Source: Rheinheimera lutimaris
Lineage (GTDB): Bacteria; Pseudomonadota; Gammaproteobacteria; Enterobacterales; Alteromonadaceae
Assembly: GCF_013283795.1 (NCBI RefSeq)
Contig: NZ_JABSOD010000005.1
Span: 124,001 to 188,000 of the forward strand
Direction of reading: 5' to 3'
Length of the DNA: 64,000 bases
In this document: in pieces, positions 17,140 through 25,906 of the stretch
How the letters are laid out: every line of letters begins with the position of its first letter
How positions within the stretch are numbered: the first letter of the stretch is position 1
Translations under genes and position numbers: made by a program
The notes under the pieces: generated by a model
Seen by the model: the letters and a program-made list of their open reading frames with translations, nothing else
Databases searched by the model: none
Told to the model about the DNA's origin: nothing

Positions 17140-19823
17140 CGCCAGCATAACAAGCCAAGGGCGGCTAACCACCAGCCACTGCTGCTGCCACCACCGCTAC
17201 CGCCATTGTTAGCGCCATTATTGCTTCCCCCCCCGTTGCCGCCACCGCTATTTGACGGGTTTACGGTTATGGCAACATTACTGCTACTGGCGGTAATGCC
17301 ATTATCAGCGGTAAAGCTAAAACGTAAAATAGTTACACTGCTGACTGTCGGTGCGGTAAAGCTGCTGCCAAGTGTCGTGGTACTGCTAAGCGTAACGGCA
17401 GGGCCATCTGTTTGTTGCCAGTTGTACGTTAACGGATTAGCGTCAGCATCGGTTGCTGAGGCTTGCAATTGCACCACTGCGCCACTCGCCACCGTCTGCG
17501 CCGCGCCGGCAGATACCAGCGGTGCTGTATTATCACAATCGGCGTTAACTTCCAGCTCTTGCAGCCCGGCTAACCAATCATTAAATTGCTGGTTAATCGG
17601 GGCGCAAAGCTCTGTGCCGTCAAACCGCAAGGAGAACAGCTGAGATAAATTGGTAAGGGTTTGCGGCAGGGTGCCGGAAAAACCGTTGTTTGCCAGCCAT
17701 AACATGCCAAGCTGCGACAATTGTCCCAAACCGGACGGCACAGCGCCGGACAGCTGGTTATCTTCGACAAACAAACGCTGCAAATTGCTGAGGTTACTAA
17801 GCGTAGCCGGTAATTGACCACTAAAGCGGTTAAATGATATGTCCAGCCAAACCAACGCCGACAGGTTACCTAAGGCTGACGGTAAAGTACCTTCCAATGC
17901 ATTACCCCACAACTCCAGACGCTGCAACTTGCTCAGTTGCAGTACTGCCTGCGGGAAGGTGCCGGTAAGGCTGTTATAACTCAGATTAAGACGTTGCAGT
18001 TCTGTCAGCTGAGCAAAACCGGCAGCAATACTACCGAATAAGCGATTGTCATCCAGTTTAATACCGGTAACACGACCACCGGTACAAGTAATACCGTACC
18101 AGCCGCAGGGTAAGTTATTGGTTAACCAGTTATCTTGCTGCTGCCAGCTCTGGCCCTGAGTATCGTAATACAATTGCACCAGGGCATTACACTCAGCCAG
18201 CGGAATTTCGCTGACATTATTATCGCTGCAGTAGTTGTCATTGCGGGGCTGAATTTGTACTGCGCCATCAGGAAAGTTGAGCGTAGTAGCGTTACCGTCA
18301 AACACCCAGTTACCGCTATAGATACCATCACCGGCATGGGTATCAGGCGCTACGCCATTGTCGGCAATAGCTACCGGTGTATTGGCAACACCGGCGGTAA
18401 CCGTGGCAGCTACACTGTTGCCGTCACAATCTATGCTTAACAATTCAATGCCAATACTGCTGTTTGGCGCAACGGACAGGGAAGCCGCGGCCGGCAACAT
18501 CCGCCGTTGCAGTTGCTGATTAACACAATTTAATGCGCCGCTTTGGCCAGGGCCACTGGCTAATAAAAAGTTACCGCTGGCCGTTTGTGCAGCCAGCAAG
18601 GCGTCTGTTGCCGGCACCCCGGAGGCCAAAATGCGAGCCCGGAGTTGCTGCATAGTCAGCGCCGGCTCTGCCGCTTTTAATAAAGCTGCCACACCTGTCA
18701 CCATTGGCGATGCCATCGAGGTGCCGGACGCCAGAACAAAGTCATCATCTAATGTAGACGATAAAATTGCTACACCAGGCGCAGAAATATCCACCCAGTC
18801 GCGGCCATAGTTGGAAAAGTCGGCTCTTACGCCCTGTTCATCATGCGCTGCCACGCTGATTACATTGGGTAAATCGAAGGCGGCCGGGTAAAACTTGGCT
18901 TGTGAATTGCTGTTACCTGCGCTGGCAACAAATAAAATGCCGGCGGCGTTGTGCTCAGCAATGGCGTTATACAAAGCCTGGGACTGAGAACCACTACCCC
19001 AGGAGTTATTGGTTGCGACAATATTGATGCCATGGTTTAGTTTTAAATCCAGCACGTAATCCAGACATTTTATCGCGTCGCTGACAAAGCCGGAGCCGTT
19101 AATGTCCATAAAGCGGCACGCCAACAGCTTTAACTGCCAATTAACTCCGGTAACGCCCTTATTGTTATTACCGGCCGCTGCAATAATGCCGGCAACTATA
19201 GTACCGTGGCCGTCATCATCCATCGGGTCGACGCTGTCATCTGCCGGATTAATACCACGAATATCATCAATATAACCGTTGCCGTCATTATCAATGCCAT
19301 CAGCTGCAGTTTCGCCGGGGTTCTGCCAGATATTATCCACCAGGTCACCATGGGTGTAATCAATGCCGGTATCAATTACCGCCACTACCAGCTGATTATC
19401 ACCGGTAGTTTGATCCCAGGCATCCACCGCATTAATGCCGCTGCCGGCTTTTAAATGCCATTGCTCTGCAAAGCCGGGATCATTTGGCTCTGCTGTTTTA
19501 TATACGCGCTCATCGCGCTCTACCGCGGCGATACCCGGCATGGCACTGTACTGCGCAATAGCGGCATCTACATCGCTACCGGCTGACAATGCCACCACCG
19601 CCAGTTGTGGTAAATGGTTAAAATACTGCAGCCTGGCCTGTTTGCTGTTAGCCAATCCTGAACGCTGTGCCGGCGATAAATCAACACTACCGGCGCTTAC
19701 CTGCGCATCGAAAGTAAGGATAAGGCGCTGCTCTGTCGTCTGCAACTGAGTCGCCTGTAACTGAAAGCAGCCGGCAGCTAACAACACAACAGCTGACAGC
19801 TTACGAACAAAAGATCTGTACAT
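17118..19823 (-). CDS. Secreted subtilisin-like protease with LRRs, Ig/PKD-like domain and GlyGly-CTERM
   Basis: A 901-residue multidomain protein. It has a signal peptide (1-24) and an inhibitor_I9-like prodomain (about 30-108). The S8 catalytic domain has Asp151 (VIDTGIDYTHGD), His206 (DDDGHGT), Asn304 (ASAGNSN) and Ser369 (SGTSMASPMVTG). A Ca-binding-like loop (DGIDNDGNGYIDD) sits near 176-187. Plant-type leucine-rich repeats span about 570-750 (for example LQRLNLSYNSLTGTFP), then a PKD/cadherin-like domain. A Gly/Ser/Asn linker precedes the GlyGly-CTERM tail (GGGSSSGWWLAALGLLCWRR), the sorting signal cut by rhombosortase in type II secreting gammaproteobacteria. A good GGGGA ribosome site precedes ATG 19823. 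The substrate is unknown; extracellular protein degradation is likely. Confidence 0.9.
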   Translation of the reverse strand: MYRSFVRKLSAVVLLAAGCFQLQATQLQTTEQRLILTFDAQVSAGSVDLSPAQRSGLANSKQARLQYFNHLPQLAVVALSAGSDVDAAIAQYSAMPGIAAVERDERVYKTAEPNDPGFAEQWHLKAGSGINAVDAWDQTTGDNQLVVAVIDTGIDYTHGDLVDNIWQNPGETAADGIDNDGNGYIDDIRGINPADDSVDPMDDDGHGTIVAGIIAAAGNNNKGVTGVNWQLKLLACRFMDINGSGFVSDAIKCLDYVLDLKLNHGINIVATNNSWGSGSQSQALYNAIAEHNAAGILFVASAGNSNSQAKFYPAAFDLPNVISVAAHDEQGVRADFSNYGRDWVDISAPGVAILSSTLDDDFVLASGTSMASPMVTGVAALLKAAEPALTMQQLRARILASGVPATDALLAAQTASGNFLLASGPGQSGALNCVNQQLQRRMLPAAASLSVAPNSSIGIELLSIDCDGNSVAATVTAGVANTPVAIADNGVAPDTHAGDGIYSGNWVFDGNATTLNFPDGAVQIQPRNDNYCSDNNVSEIPLAECNALVQLYYDTQGQSWQQQDNWLTNNLPCGWYGITCTGGRVTGIKLDDNRLFGSIAAGFAQLTELQRLNLSYNSLTGTFPQAVLQLSKLQRLELWGNALEGTLPSALGNLSALVWLDISFNRFSGQLPATLSNLSNLQRLFVEDNQLSGAVPSGLGQLSQLGMLWLANNGFSGTLPQTLTNLSQLFSLRFDGTELCAPINQQFNDWLAGLQELEVNADCDNTAPLVSAGAAQTVASGAVVQLQASATDADANPLTYNWQQTDGPAVTLSSTTTLGSSFTAPTVSSVTILRFSFTADNGITASSSNVAITVNPSNSGGGNGGGSNNGANNGGSGGGSSSGWWLAALGLLCWRRPTQPG

Positions 19824-19943
19824 AACATTCCCCTAATGACACAACGGCATAGTTATAGTACGGCATTATTCACGAAAAAGAGCAACTGTTTATACAATAG
19901 CTAATTTTGTATTGCCTTTACATAACCTTTACCCCCGTTGACT

Positions 19944-19971
19944 TTGCCCGCCGCGCGCAGCTGGTTATAGT
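19944..19971 (+). promoter_or_regulatory. Candidate sigma70 promoter of the macA-macB operon
   Basis: TTGCCC (19944-19949), a 16-base spacer and TATAGT (19966-19971) lie about 30 bases upstream of the macA start, within the 178-base divergent gap shared with the subtilase gene. Confidence 0.4.
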
Positions 19972-20001
19972 AAGCAGGAACAATTTTACGGAGTAAAAGC
20001 T

Positions 20002-21444
20002 TTGCGTTATCTGATGTCTGCCGTTGTTGTAATAAGTGTTGCTGCCGGCTTTTGGCTGTTTGCCGGTGCTGAGCCACAGCAAATACAGTATCAAACCCAA
20101 ACCCTGGCCCGCGGCGATATTGAAAGTGTGGTAAATACTGCCGGCACTACCCGCGCGGTGGTCACCGTGGAAGTGGGTACCGAAGTATCGGGGTTGATAA
20201 CTGAGCTGTACGTTGATTTTAATGACGATGTCAGCCAGGGTCAGGCCATTGCCAAACTGGACGACCGCAGCTACGTAGCTAAATTACGCCAGGCGCAGGC
20301 CGATGTGGTAATGGCCCAAGCCAGCCTGGCGCAACAACAGGCGACACTGACCAAATCGAATACCGAACTGGCCCGTGCCGAACGCGCGTTTAAGCGCCAA
20401 CAACAATTGGTACAGCAAAAACTCAGTAATCAGAGTGAACTGGATGACGCACTGGCAGCATTTGAAACCGCGCAGGCGCAAATTTTACTGGCCGATGCCC
20501 AAATTCAAAGCGCACAAGCCCAGCTGCTGCAGCGCAACGCTCAATTGGAGCAAGCACAACTGGATTTAGACCGCACCACTATCCGCTCGCCGGTTAACGG
20601 CACCGTAATTGACCGCCAGGTAGACACCGGCCAAACCGTTGCTGCCAGCCTGTCGGCGCCGACGCTGTTTACCATAGCGCAGGATTTGTCACAGATGCAG
20701 ATCGAGGCCGATGTTGATGAAGCCGACATTGGCAAGGTACAACAAGGCCAGCAAGTAAGGTTTCAGGTTGATGCCTATCCCGGACAGCATTTTCGCGGCA
20801 GCGTAGCCCAGGTGCGCAAAGCCGCCACCAATACCAACAACGTGGTGACTTACAAAGTCATTATTAACGCCCCTAATCAGCAACAACTGTTGTTGCCGGG
20901 CATGACGGCCAATTTAAATATTGTGCGCGGCCAGCAAACACAGGTGTTGCGGGTACCCAATGCGGCACTGCGCTTTAAACCGGCCGGCAGCAGTAACAGC
21001 CCGGCCGCCGGCGAGCGGCCAGACCAGGCAGCAGAGCTGATTAACAGTTTGCAGTTAAACGCTGAAAAAGCCGCTAAGGTGCGCCGGTTATATGACACCT
21101 TCAGAGATAACCTGCAGCAAGCCAGAGCACAAGGTGCTGACAACCCGATGGCTGACGCACGTCAGGCCTTTAGCCGCGAGCGGCAAAAACTGCAGAATGA
21201 ACTGCAAATGCTGCTTTCTGAGCCGGAATATCAACAATACCTTAAGCTTACCGATGAGCGGCGCGCAACAAGGCAGAAAGGTGCTACCGGCACCGCAGCA
21301 CAGCTATGGTTGCTGGATAATACCGGCCAGCCACAGGCGGTAAACATCCGCATTGGCCTGAGTAACGATGAATACAGCGAAGTACTGAGCGGTGAGGTAA
21401 AAGACGGCGATGCGGTAATAGTACGCGCAGTAAGGGTAGATTAA
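20002..21444 (+). CDS. macA: MacA-like periplasmic adaptor (HlyD family) with an extra helical insert
   Basis: A 480-residue membrane-fusion protein anchored by one N-terminal helix (residues 4-20). The first biotinyl-lipoyl half-motif lies at about 55-90, a long alpha-hairpin at 92-190, the second lipoyl half RTTIRSPVNGTVIDRQVDTGQ at 191-211, and a beta-barrel to about 320. Residues 327-432 form a charged, mostly helical insert not expected in E. coli MacA (about 370 residues), before the C-terminal domain resumes at QLWLLDN. The TTG at 20002 is used because GGAG lies eight bases upstream; ATG 20014 would trim the anchor. Links MacB to an outer-membrane TolC not encoded here. Confidence 0.88.
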   Translation: MRYLMSAVVVISVAAGFWLFAGAEPQQIQYQTQTLARGDIESVVNTAGTTRAVVTVEVGTEVSGLITELYVDFNDDVSQGQAIAKLDDRSYVAKLRQAQADVVMAQASLAQQQATLTKSNTELARAERAFKRQQQLVQQKLSNQSELDDALAAFETAQAQILLADAQIQSAQAQLLQRNAQLEQAQLDLDRTTIRSPVNGTVIDRQVDTGQTVAASLSAPTLFTIAQDLSQMQIEADVDEADIGKVQQGQQVRFQVDAYPGQHFRGSVAQVRKAATNTNNVVTYKVIINAPNQQQLLLPGMTANLNIVRGQQTQVLRVPNAALRFKPAGSSNSPAAGERPDQAAELINSLQLNAEKAAKVRRLYDTFRDNLQQARAQGADNPMADARQAFSRERQKLQNELQMLLSEPEYQQYLKLTDERRATRQKGATGTAAQLWLLDNTGQPQAVNIRIGLSNDEYSEVLSGEVKDGDAVIVRAVRVD

Positions 21445-21446
21445 CC

Positions 21447-22199
21447 ATGACCACAGCAGTTATCGCCACCCTGGCGCTGGAAAAACACTATCAAATGGGT
21501 GGCCAGCATTTGCGTGCCTTAAAAGGCGTGGATATCAATATTGCCGGCGGCGAATTTGTTGCAGTAATGGGCCCGTCCGGCTCCGGTAAATCCACATTTA
21601 TGAACTTGCTGGGTTGTTTAGACTCGCCCAGCCTGGGCCGGATTTTATTACAGGGCGACGATGTCAGCCGCTTAAGCGCAGCGCAGCTGGCACGGGTACG
21701 CAACAAGTACATTGGTTTTGTATTTCAGCAGTTTAATTTGCTGCCGCGCACCACTGCCCTGGACAACGTCATGCTGCCATTGCTGTACAGTAATACGCCG
21801 AAACATGAGGCTATCCGCCGTGCTACCGAGTGTTTGCAGTTGGTTGGCCTGGCACAGCGCATGGACCACCATCCGGCGCAGTTATCCGGCGGCCAGCAAC
21901 AGCGGGTAGCCATAGCGCGGGCACTGGTAAACCAGCCGGCATTGCTGCTGGCCGATGAACCCACCGGCGCACTGGACAGTGAAACCGGGCTGGAGATCAT
22001 GCAGTTATTTCAACAGCTGCATCAGCAAGGTAAAACCATCGTATTAGTGACACACGAGCCGGATATTGCTGCCTTTGCCGGCCGCCAGCTGACATTTCGC
22101 GACGGTGAGCTTATTGCAGATAAAAAAACACAGCCACAAAACGCCGCTGTGGCGCTGCAGCAATTTCGCCAACAACGGTTAGCGCAGGTATCCGCATGA
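21447..22199 (+). CDS. MacB-type ABC transporter ATP-binding protein
   Basis: A 250-residue ABC ATPase of the LolD/MacB group. It has Walker A ([16 protein letters not shown]), a Q-loop in [22 protein letters not shown], the signature [15 protein letters not shown], Walker B ([12 protein letters not shown]) and the H-loop VTHEP. It starts two bases after the macA stop and its own stop overlaps the permease start (ATGA). In E. coli the ATPase and permease are one MacB polypeptide; here they are separate, common in Alteromonadales. Likely exports peptides, lipopeptides or small toxic compounds; the substrate is not evident. Confidence 0.92.
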   Translation: MTTAVIATLALEKHYQMGGQHLRALKGVDINIAGGEFVAVMGPSGSGKSTFMNLLGCLDSPSLGRILLQGDDVSRLSAAQLARVRNKYIGFVFQQFNLLPRTTALDNVMLPLLYSNTPKHEAIRRATECLQLVGLAQRMDHHPAQLSGGQQQRVAIARALVNQPALLLADEPTGALDSETGLEIMQLFQQLHQQGKTIVLVTHEPDIAAFAGRQLTFRDGELIADKKTQPQNAAVALQQFRQQRLAQVSA

Positions 22200-23425
22200 A
22201 TACCTTAACACTGTTTAAAGTAGCCGCAGTGGCACTGCGGGTAAATTTGTTGCGCAGTATTTTAACCATGCTGGGTATTATTATCGGCGTGGCAGCGGTA
22301 ATTATTATGTTGGCGCTGGGCGCCGGCGCCCGCTATGACGTTGATCAGCAAATTAAAAGCCTGGGCGGCAATGTATTTGTGATCTTTGCCCGCGGTCGTT
22401 TTAGCGGCGGCGCCCGTGAAGCCAGCGGCAGTAGCCAGGGTTTAACCGAAATGGACGCGCTGGCGATTGAACAACAAATTCCGCAGGTCAATGTTGCCGC
22501 GCCAACCATGCGTGCCAGCGGCCAGTTAATCTACGGCAATATGAACTGGGCACCGGAAATTCATGGTGTGGATAACCGCATTTATGCGGCACAAAGCTGG
22601 CAGGTTGTTGAAGGACGCACGTTCAGCGACACCGAGTTAGCCAGCGCCGCCAGGGTAGCAGTAATAGGCCAAACCGTAAAACGCGAGCTGTTTGGTGCCG
22701 GCGACGCTTTAGGGCAAACCGTACGGGTGAATAAAATGCCGGTAACCATTATTGGCGTACTTAACGGCAAAGGCCAGAATACTCAGGGCAATGACCAGGA
22801 CGACCTTATTTTTATGCCGTTGGATACGGTGCGTAAACGTATTGCCGGCTTGACGTTATCCAGCCCCAAAGCGGTGCGCTCGATTATTGTTCAGGTAGAA
22901 GATGAGCGCGATATGGCCGATGTAGAGCAACAGATGGACAGCCTGTTACGTCAGCGCTTGCGCAGCACTGACAGCGAGCCGCCGTTTCGTATCCGCAATT
23001 TATCAGAAATGATCGCAACCCGTTCGGAAACCATGCAGATTTTTAATGGCCTGCTGGCAGCCGTGGCCTCAGTATCCTTGCTGGTAGGCGGTATCGGCAT
23101 TATGAATATTATGTTGGTGTCGGTCACCGAACGTACACGCGAAATTGGCCTGCGCATGGCGGTAGGCGCTGAGCCCAAAGTGATCATGAAACAATTTCTG
23201 ATCGAAGCGGTACTACTTTGCGGCCTGGGTGGCGCCATCGGCTTAGCGCTGGCAGTAGCCGTTAGTTTGTCATTGCAGCACTTTGCCGGCTTAACCGCTA
23301 TTATTGAATTGCATGTCGTACTGATGAGCGTGGGGTTTTCCTGCCTGATTGGTATTTTTTTCGGCTATTATCCCGCCACCAAAGCTGCCGGCTTACAGCC
23401 GATAGATGCGCTGCGTTATGAATAA
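22196..23425 (+). CDS. MacB-type ABC transporter permease
   Basis: A 409-residue type VII ABC (MacB/FtsX) permease. One N-terminal helix (LLRSILTMLGIIIGVAAVIIM, with the typical TMLGIIIGVAAVI motif) is followed by a large periplasmic domain (about 45-275). Three C-terminal helices follow, with SLLVGGIGIMNIMLVSVTERTREIGLRMAVGA between the second and third. It begins within the ATPase stop codon and ends the three-gene operon. It should form a dimer with the ATPase and dock to the MacA-like adaptor. Confidence 0.92.
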   Translation: MNTLTLFKVAAVALRVNLLRSILTMLGIIIGVAAVIIMLALGAGARYDVDQQIKSLGGNVFVIFARGRFSGGAREASGSSQGLTEMDALAIEQQIPQVNVAAPTMRASGQLIYGNMNWAPEIHGVDNRIYAAQSWQVVEGRTFSDTELASAARVAVIGQTVKRELFGAGDALGQTVRVNKMPVTIIGVLNGKGQNTQGNDQDDLIFMPLDTVRKRIAGLTLSSPKAVRSIIVQVEDERDMADVEQQMDSLLRQRLRSTDSEPPFRIRNLSEMIATRSETMQIFNGLLAAVASVSLLVGGIGIMNIMLVSVTERTREIGLRMAVGAEPKVIMKQFLIEAVLLCGLGGAIGLALAVAVSLSLQHFAGLTAIIELHVVLMSVGFSCLIGIFFGYYPATKAAGLQPIDALRYE

Positions 23426-23542
23426 ATGCAGCTAAGTGGCTATCAGACTTTAGTCTTATCCGGCGACAGCTGAATTGACAGCTGCTGTGTTTTTCCCAAC
23501 ACTGCTGCATTGGTAGTTTTTTTGTCGAAATAAGAGACGCTT

Positions 23543-25093
23543 ATGCAAAACATCAAGCTTAAACCTGCGTTGTTGGTATTGGCGTTTGTGCTGGTGCAAA
23601 CTCTCGCATTTACACTTAGCGGCTCTGCCGTATGGCCGTTACTCGGCGGCGCGGTATTGTTATTACTGTACCTGTATTGGCCAACAGCCGATGCAGGCGT
23701 AAGCCCGGCGGCAGATAACAGCAAAGCCGCTTTGGCTGACACCGCAGATAAAATCACCGCTGCCACGTCAAATATGGCTATCGGCTCAGCCGAAGTGTCG
23801 TTTTACATTGATAGCCTGATTAAAGACATTCAGCACAGCAGTGAAGACAGCGGAAAAATAGCCGATGTCAGCAATATGCTGGCCAGCACCAGCTCGCAGC
23901 TTACCCAATCGCTGCAATCTATCGGGGCAACCTTACAGCATACCGCCAGCGCGTCGGCAAAGGCCGATACCCTGCTTGGCAGCTCAGTGCAAAATATTAA
24001 CAACCTGGTGCAGGAAGTCAGAAAAGCCGCGCAGGACCTTGAGCAGCTGCGCAGCAGTAGCGACAATATCCAACACATTACTGAAGTTATCAACACGGTA
24101 GCCGGCCAAACCAATTTACTGGCGTTAAATGCCGCTATAGAAGCTGCACGTGCCGGTGAGCAAGGCCGCGGCTTTGCCGTGGTAGCAGATGAAGTGCGGG
24201 CATTGGCCGCGAAAACGGCTGCAGCTACGCAGGATATCGCCACCATGTTGGCCGATATCCGCCAACAAAGCCAACATACCGCCGCACAAATGCAAAACCT
24301 GCAACAAAGCGGCACCGCGGTACAACAAGAGTTAACCGGAGTAGCCGCCGGCTTCACTGACATTAACCGCCAGATTGCCCAATCTTCTGACACCTTCGGC
24401 CAAATTGAGCAAGCCGGCAGCGAACTGAACCGCACCAGCGTATCGTTGGCGCAATCGGTGGATAACATCAGCCGCACTTTGCAAAGTATTACCGATAAAG
24501 GCCAATCTGTAGCCGGCCAGGCAATTAGCTTATCTGAAGAAACCGAAAGCATTTACCGCGAACTGAACAGCCTTAGTGAGCACAGTTTTTACAGCGACAT
24601 TTTGCGCGAAGCACAACAGGCAGCGGACCAGATTGGCCAACTGTTCAGCAAGGCTATTGCCGATAACAAACTGACAGCAGACGCTGTTTTTGCTGAAAAA
24701 TACCAGCAAATCAGCGGCAGTAATCCACCGAAATATCATACCGGCTACGACAGCTTTACCGATCAGCAGTTTCCGACGATTCAGGAGCCCATTTTAACGA
24801 GGCATACCAATGTATTGTACGCCGGTGCCGTGGACAGAAAGGGCTATTTCCCGACGCATAATAAGAAGTTCTGCCAGCCGTTAACCGGGAATTATGACAA
24901 AGATTTACTGCAAAACCGCACCAAACGTATTTTCAGTGACCGTACCGGCAGCCGCTGCGGCAGCCACACCGAAACCATGTTGCTGCAAACCTATAAGCGG
25001 GATACCGGCGAGATTTTACACGACTTATCCGTGCCGGTTTATGTTAACGGCCGGCACTGGGGTGGTTTCAGAATTGGTTTTAAGCGGCACTAA
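23543..25093 (+). CDS. Methyl-accepting chemotaxis protein with C-terminal cytoplasmic sensor domain
   Basis: A 516-residue receptor. Two closely spaced helices (about 8-27 and 31-46) leave no periplasmic domain and no obvious HAMP. The signalling hairpin tip ([37 protein letters not shown], residues 186-222) is canonical. After the coiled coil, residues 350-516 form a separate domain with [40 protein letters not shown] and [13 protein letters not shown]. This is a module I know from other proteobacterial MCPs, and it is probably a cytoplasmic sensor. Ligand unknown. ATG 23543 follows AAGAGA. It is monocistronic and converges with mlaA. Confidence 0.9.
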   Translation: MQNIKLKPALLVLAFVLVQTLAFTLSGSAVWPLLGGAVLLLLYLYWPTADAGVSPAADNSKAALADTADKITAATSNMAIGSAEVSFYIDSLIKDIQHSSEDSGKIADVSNMLASTSSQLTQSLQSIGATLQHTASASAKADTLLGSSVQNINNLVQEVRKAAQDLEQLRSSSDNIQHITEVINTVAGQTNLLALNAAIEAARAGEQGRGFAVVADEVRALAAKTAAATQDIATMLADIRQQSQHTAAQMQNLQQSGTAVQQELTGVAAGFTDINRQIAQSSDTFGQIEQAGSELNRTSVSLAQSVDNISRTLQSITDKGQSVAGQAISLSEETESIYRELNSLSEHSFYSDILREAQQAADQIGQLFSKAIADNKLTADAVFAEKYQQISGSNPPKYHTGYDSFTDQQFPTIQEPILTRHTNVLYAGAVDRKGYFPTHNKKFCQPLTGNYDKDLLQNRTKRIFSDRTGSRCGSHTETMLLQTYKRDTGEILHDLSVPVYVNGRHWGGFRIGFKRH

Positions 25094-25106
25094 AAAGTTT
25101 AGTGCC
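25086..25106. terminator. Bidirectional hairpin between the MCP and mlaA genes
   Basis: GGCACTAAA, AAG, TTTAGTGCC is a perfect 9-3-9 stem-loop that includes the MCP stop codon and ends seven bases before the mlaA stop. Its position between converging genes suggests bidirectional termination, though there is no long T run. Confidence 0.5.
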
Positions 25107-25113
25107 ACTGATG

Positions 25114-25905
25114 TTACAGATCGTCCAGCAGATCATCGAAAATATCTTCGTCCAGTTCCGGCTCTTCCTGCTGCGGTGGGTTACCGTCGTATATTTTAAA
25201 CTGCTGCCGCTGATAATAAGACTCTTTAATAAATGCATAAGGGTCGAGCGACTCTTCCAGCAGGCTTTCCATCGACATTAACTGCTCACGGCTGTCCAGC
25301 GCGCCAATTAAAGCGCGGGTCAGCGTCAGCGGCGTATTAAGCAGCCCCAGCGGAAAATACAGGTTGTCGACCAGGCCGCCGGTGGTGCCGCGCACTGTGG
25401 TTGGCCCCAGGGCCGGCAGCATCAGATAAGGGCCGTCACCCACGCCCCATACTGCCATAGTTTGGCTGAAGTCTTCCTGCTGCTCTACCAGGCCGATTTT
25501 AGTCGCCACATCAAATAAACCAAATAAACCCAGGGTGCTGTTAACTAAAAAACGCCCCGCACTTACCGCAGAGCGTGACGGCTTGGCTTGCAACATACCG
25601 TTTAAAAAGCTGGCCGGCTCTGCGAGGTTATTTGCCGCATTAACCAGGCCCTTACGCGCCGGTTTCGGCACTACTGTCATGTAACCCACAGTAGCCGGGC
25701 GCAACAGATAAGTGTCGAGAATATCGTAGTTAAAATCCCACAGCGGCCGGTTAATGGTTTCCAGCGGGTCACGCGGATCAGTATAAGCAGCCTGGCTTAC
25801 ACTTGACGCAGCAGCCTGCTCCGGCGCCACAGGCTTAGCCGCACAACCGGACAAAACCAGCAGAGCCACTGCCAATAAAAGATGACGCGATAAAAAAGGC
25901 CGCAT
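25114..25905 (-). CDS. mlaA: MlaA (VacJ) outer-membrane phospholipid-transport lipoprotein
   Basis: The 263-residue product has a lipoprotein signal with lipobox LSGC (Cys21). The MlaA core follows: DPLETINRPLWDFNYDILDTYLLRPATVGY, NNLAEPASFLNGMLQAKPSRS, STLGLFGLFDVATKIGL and FSQTMAVWGVGDGPYLMLPALGPTTVRG. MlaA removes phospholipid from the outer leaflet of the outer membrane and hands it to the Mla pathway. The tail is very acidic (DEDIFDDLLDDL). It starts one base after the ccmI stop, so it looks like the last gene of the cytochrome c maturation operon although functionally unrelated. The other mla genes are not in the window. Confidence 0.93.
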   Translation of the reverse strand: MRPFLSRHLLLAVALLVLSGCAAKPVAPEQAAASSVSQAAYTDPRDPLETINRPLWDFNYDILDTYLLRPATVGYMTVVPKPARKGLVNAANNLAEPASFLNGMLQAKPSRSAVSAGRFLVNSTLGLFGLFDVATKIGLVEQQEDFSQTMAVWGVGDGPYLMLPALGPTTVRGTTGGLVDNLYFPLGLLNTPLTLTRALIGALDSREQLMSMESLLEESLDPYAFIKESYYQRQQFKIYDGNPPQQEEPELDEDIFDDLLDDL

Positions 25906-25906
25906 A

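Noticed and set aside
23830-24552. 240-codon minus-strand open frame inside the MCP gene
   Set aside because: It mirrors the repetitive coiled-coil codons of the receptor; the plus-strand frame has unmistakable MCP motifs.
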